From an uncultured Rivibacter sp. (lineage in GTDB: Bacteria > Pseudomonadota > Gammaproteobacteria > Burkholderiales > Burkholderiaceae): DNA of 22,994 bases. Below the pieces are notes generated by a model. That model was not told the DNA's origin, did no database searches, and saw only the letters and a program-made list of their open reading frames with translations. Below, in pieces: positions 22,087-22,994 of this stretch; position 1 is the stretch's first letter, and every line of letters starts with the position of its first letter. A program made the position numbers and the translations under genes. The stretch is from assembly GCA_946481025.1 (NCBI GenBank), contig CAMLNA010000066.1, forward strand, positions 1 to 22,994. The letters are read 5' to 3'.

Positions 22087-22994
22087 TCAGGCGGCCGGCG
22101 TCGCCATGCGCTCGAGCACCCGATCCACCATGACACCCGACTGTCCCAGGTAGTTGGCAGGGTCGAGCATGCGTTCGAGCTCGGCCCGGCCGACGTGGCA
22201 GCGGATCTCCGGGTGCGCTTCCAGCAGGTCGATCAGGGGCGTGCGCTTCGCCAGCGATTCGCGGCACAGGTCGTACACCAGGTCGTGCGCGTATTCGCGG
22301 CCGATGCAGGGGCCCAGCCCCATCATCACCGCCTCGCTCATCACCAGCCCGCCGGTCATTTCGATGTTGCGCCTCATCGCGCCTGCATCGACCTCCAGGC
22401 CTTCGAGCACGGCGCGCGACTGCTTCAGGGCGCCCGCGATCAGGCAGAAGGCCTCGGGCAGCACGATCCACTCGATCTCCCAGGGGCCGGTCGAGCGCTC
22501 GTGGTCGGCCACCATCGCGTCCATCAGCGCGGCGGCATGCTGGCGCACGACGCTGATGGCGGCATGGACGTAGCAGCTGGCGATCGGGTTGCGCTTCTGC
22601 GGCATGGTGCTGCTGCTGCCCCGGCCATGGTGATACGGCTCGAACACCTCGGCGACTTCGGTCTGCATCATCAGCTTGACGTCCATGCTGAGCTTGCCCA
22701 GCGTGCCGCCGATGAGGCCCAGCAGCGCCCCGGTCTCGGCGATGTTGTCGCGGATGGTGTGCCAGGCGATCGCGGGCTGCTTCAGGCCCAGCTCGGCGCA
22801 CAGCGCGGCCTGCGTTTCCATCGCGCCGGTTTGCAGCGATGCCAGCGTGCCGGCGGCGCCCGCGAACTCGCCGACCAGCACCCGCTCCTTCAATTGCGCC
22901 AGGCGCTCGCGGTGCCGAAGGATCGCCGACAGCAGGCCCGCCATCTTGTAGCCGAAGGTGACCGGGATGGCCTGCTGCAGGTTGCTGCGGCCGA
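22087..22994 (-). CDS. PcaB-like fumarase/aspartase-superfamily lyase (5' part outside the window)
   Basis: The visible 302 codons are the C-terminal two thirds of an all-helical lyase. The superfamily signature GSSSTMPQKRNP is at about 22585-22620 (minus strand), and GRSNLQQAIPVTFGYK starts the visible part. WHTIRDNIAE and STGPWEIEWIVLPEAF match the 3-carboxy-cis,cis-muconate cycloisomerase group better than adenylosuccinate or argininosuccinate lyases. If PcaB, it converts 3-carboxymuconate to the muconolactone in the protocatechuate branch of the beta-ketoadipate pathway. No other pca gene is visible here, so a related lyase with another substrate is possible. It reaches the window end without a start codon; about 150 residues are missing. 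Confidence 0.8.
   Translation of the reverse strand, partial: GRSNLQQAIPVTFGYKMAGLLSAILRHRERLAQLKERVLVGEFAGAAGTLASLQTGAMETQAALCAELGLKQPAIAWHTIRDNIAETGALLGLIGGTLGKLSMDVKLMMQTEVAEVFEPYHHGRGSSSTMPQKRNPIASCYVHAAISVVRQHAAALMDAMVADHERSTGPWEIEWIVLPEAFCLIAGALKQSRAVLEGLEVDAGAMRRNIEMTGGLVMSEAVMMGLGPCIGREYAHDLVYDLCRESLAKRTPLIDLLEAHPEIRCHVGRAELERMLDPANYLGQSGVMVDRVLERMATPAA

Overview
The window is very GC-rich (about 70 %), with long open frames on both strands and codons ending in G or C. Gene types (MipA/OmpV two-component operon, bacterial homospermidine synthase, MalT-type LuxR regulator, beta-propeller/di-heme cytochrome, PcaB-like lyase) and their style suggest a betaproteobacterium of the order Burkholderiales. 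This is inferred from gene content only. There is no rRNA, tRNA, insertion sequence, prophage or CRISPR array. It reads as ordinary chromosome with several compact envelope and redox loci.

Layout. (1) 1-143: start of a minus-strand lipoprotein gene behind a very good sigma-54 type -24/-12 element. (2) 347-3271, minus strand: a tightly overlapping operon, outer-membrane MipA/OmpV protein > OmpR-type response regulator > membrane histidine kinase. The kinase has a PhoQ-like acidic patch, and an 11-bp-period direct repeat lies upstream of the operon. (3) 3378-5221: an exported metallo-beta-lactamase-fold hydrolase divergent from a TetR regulator, with two near-identical operator palindromes between them; the tetR transcript looks leaderless. 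(4) 5292-6413: a soluble PAS histidine kinase with no partner regulator nearby. (5) 6486-9196: homospermidine synthase divergent from a PuuB-like FAD oxidase, only 29 bp apart. (6) 9249-14028, plus strand: a two-gene unit. The first gene is an in-frame fusion of a DUF3501 domain to a FRAP-motif (haem-type) TonB-dependent receptor. The second encodes a secreted protein made of several CbiX/SirB chelatase-like units with a histidine-rich loop. (7) 14029-14502: intergenic, with a candidate structured small RNA ending in an intrinsic terminator on the minus strand. (8) 14503-22076: a large secreted beta-propeller/di-heme cytochrome (minus), a MalT-type LuxR activator (plus) and a mono-haem lipoprotein of an uncharacterised family (plus). 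(9) 22087-22994: the C-terminal two thirds of a PcaB-like lyase (minus), cut by the window edge.

The part most likely to be new is (6). A receptor for a haem-like ligand is translationally joined to DUF3501 and followed by an exported multi-domain chelatase-like protein. Together they suggest uptake, and possibly periplasmic handling, of a metallo-tetrapyrrole or its metal. A Fur-like box overlaps the upstream region. Next in interest are the structured RNA at 14034-14161 and the PhoQ-like acidic cluster in the MipA-linked kinase. All functions are read from sequence motifs; no search or alignment was run.
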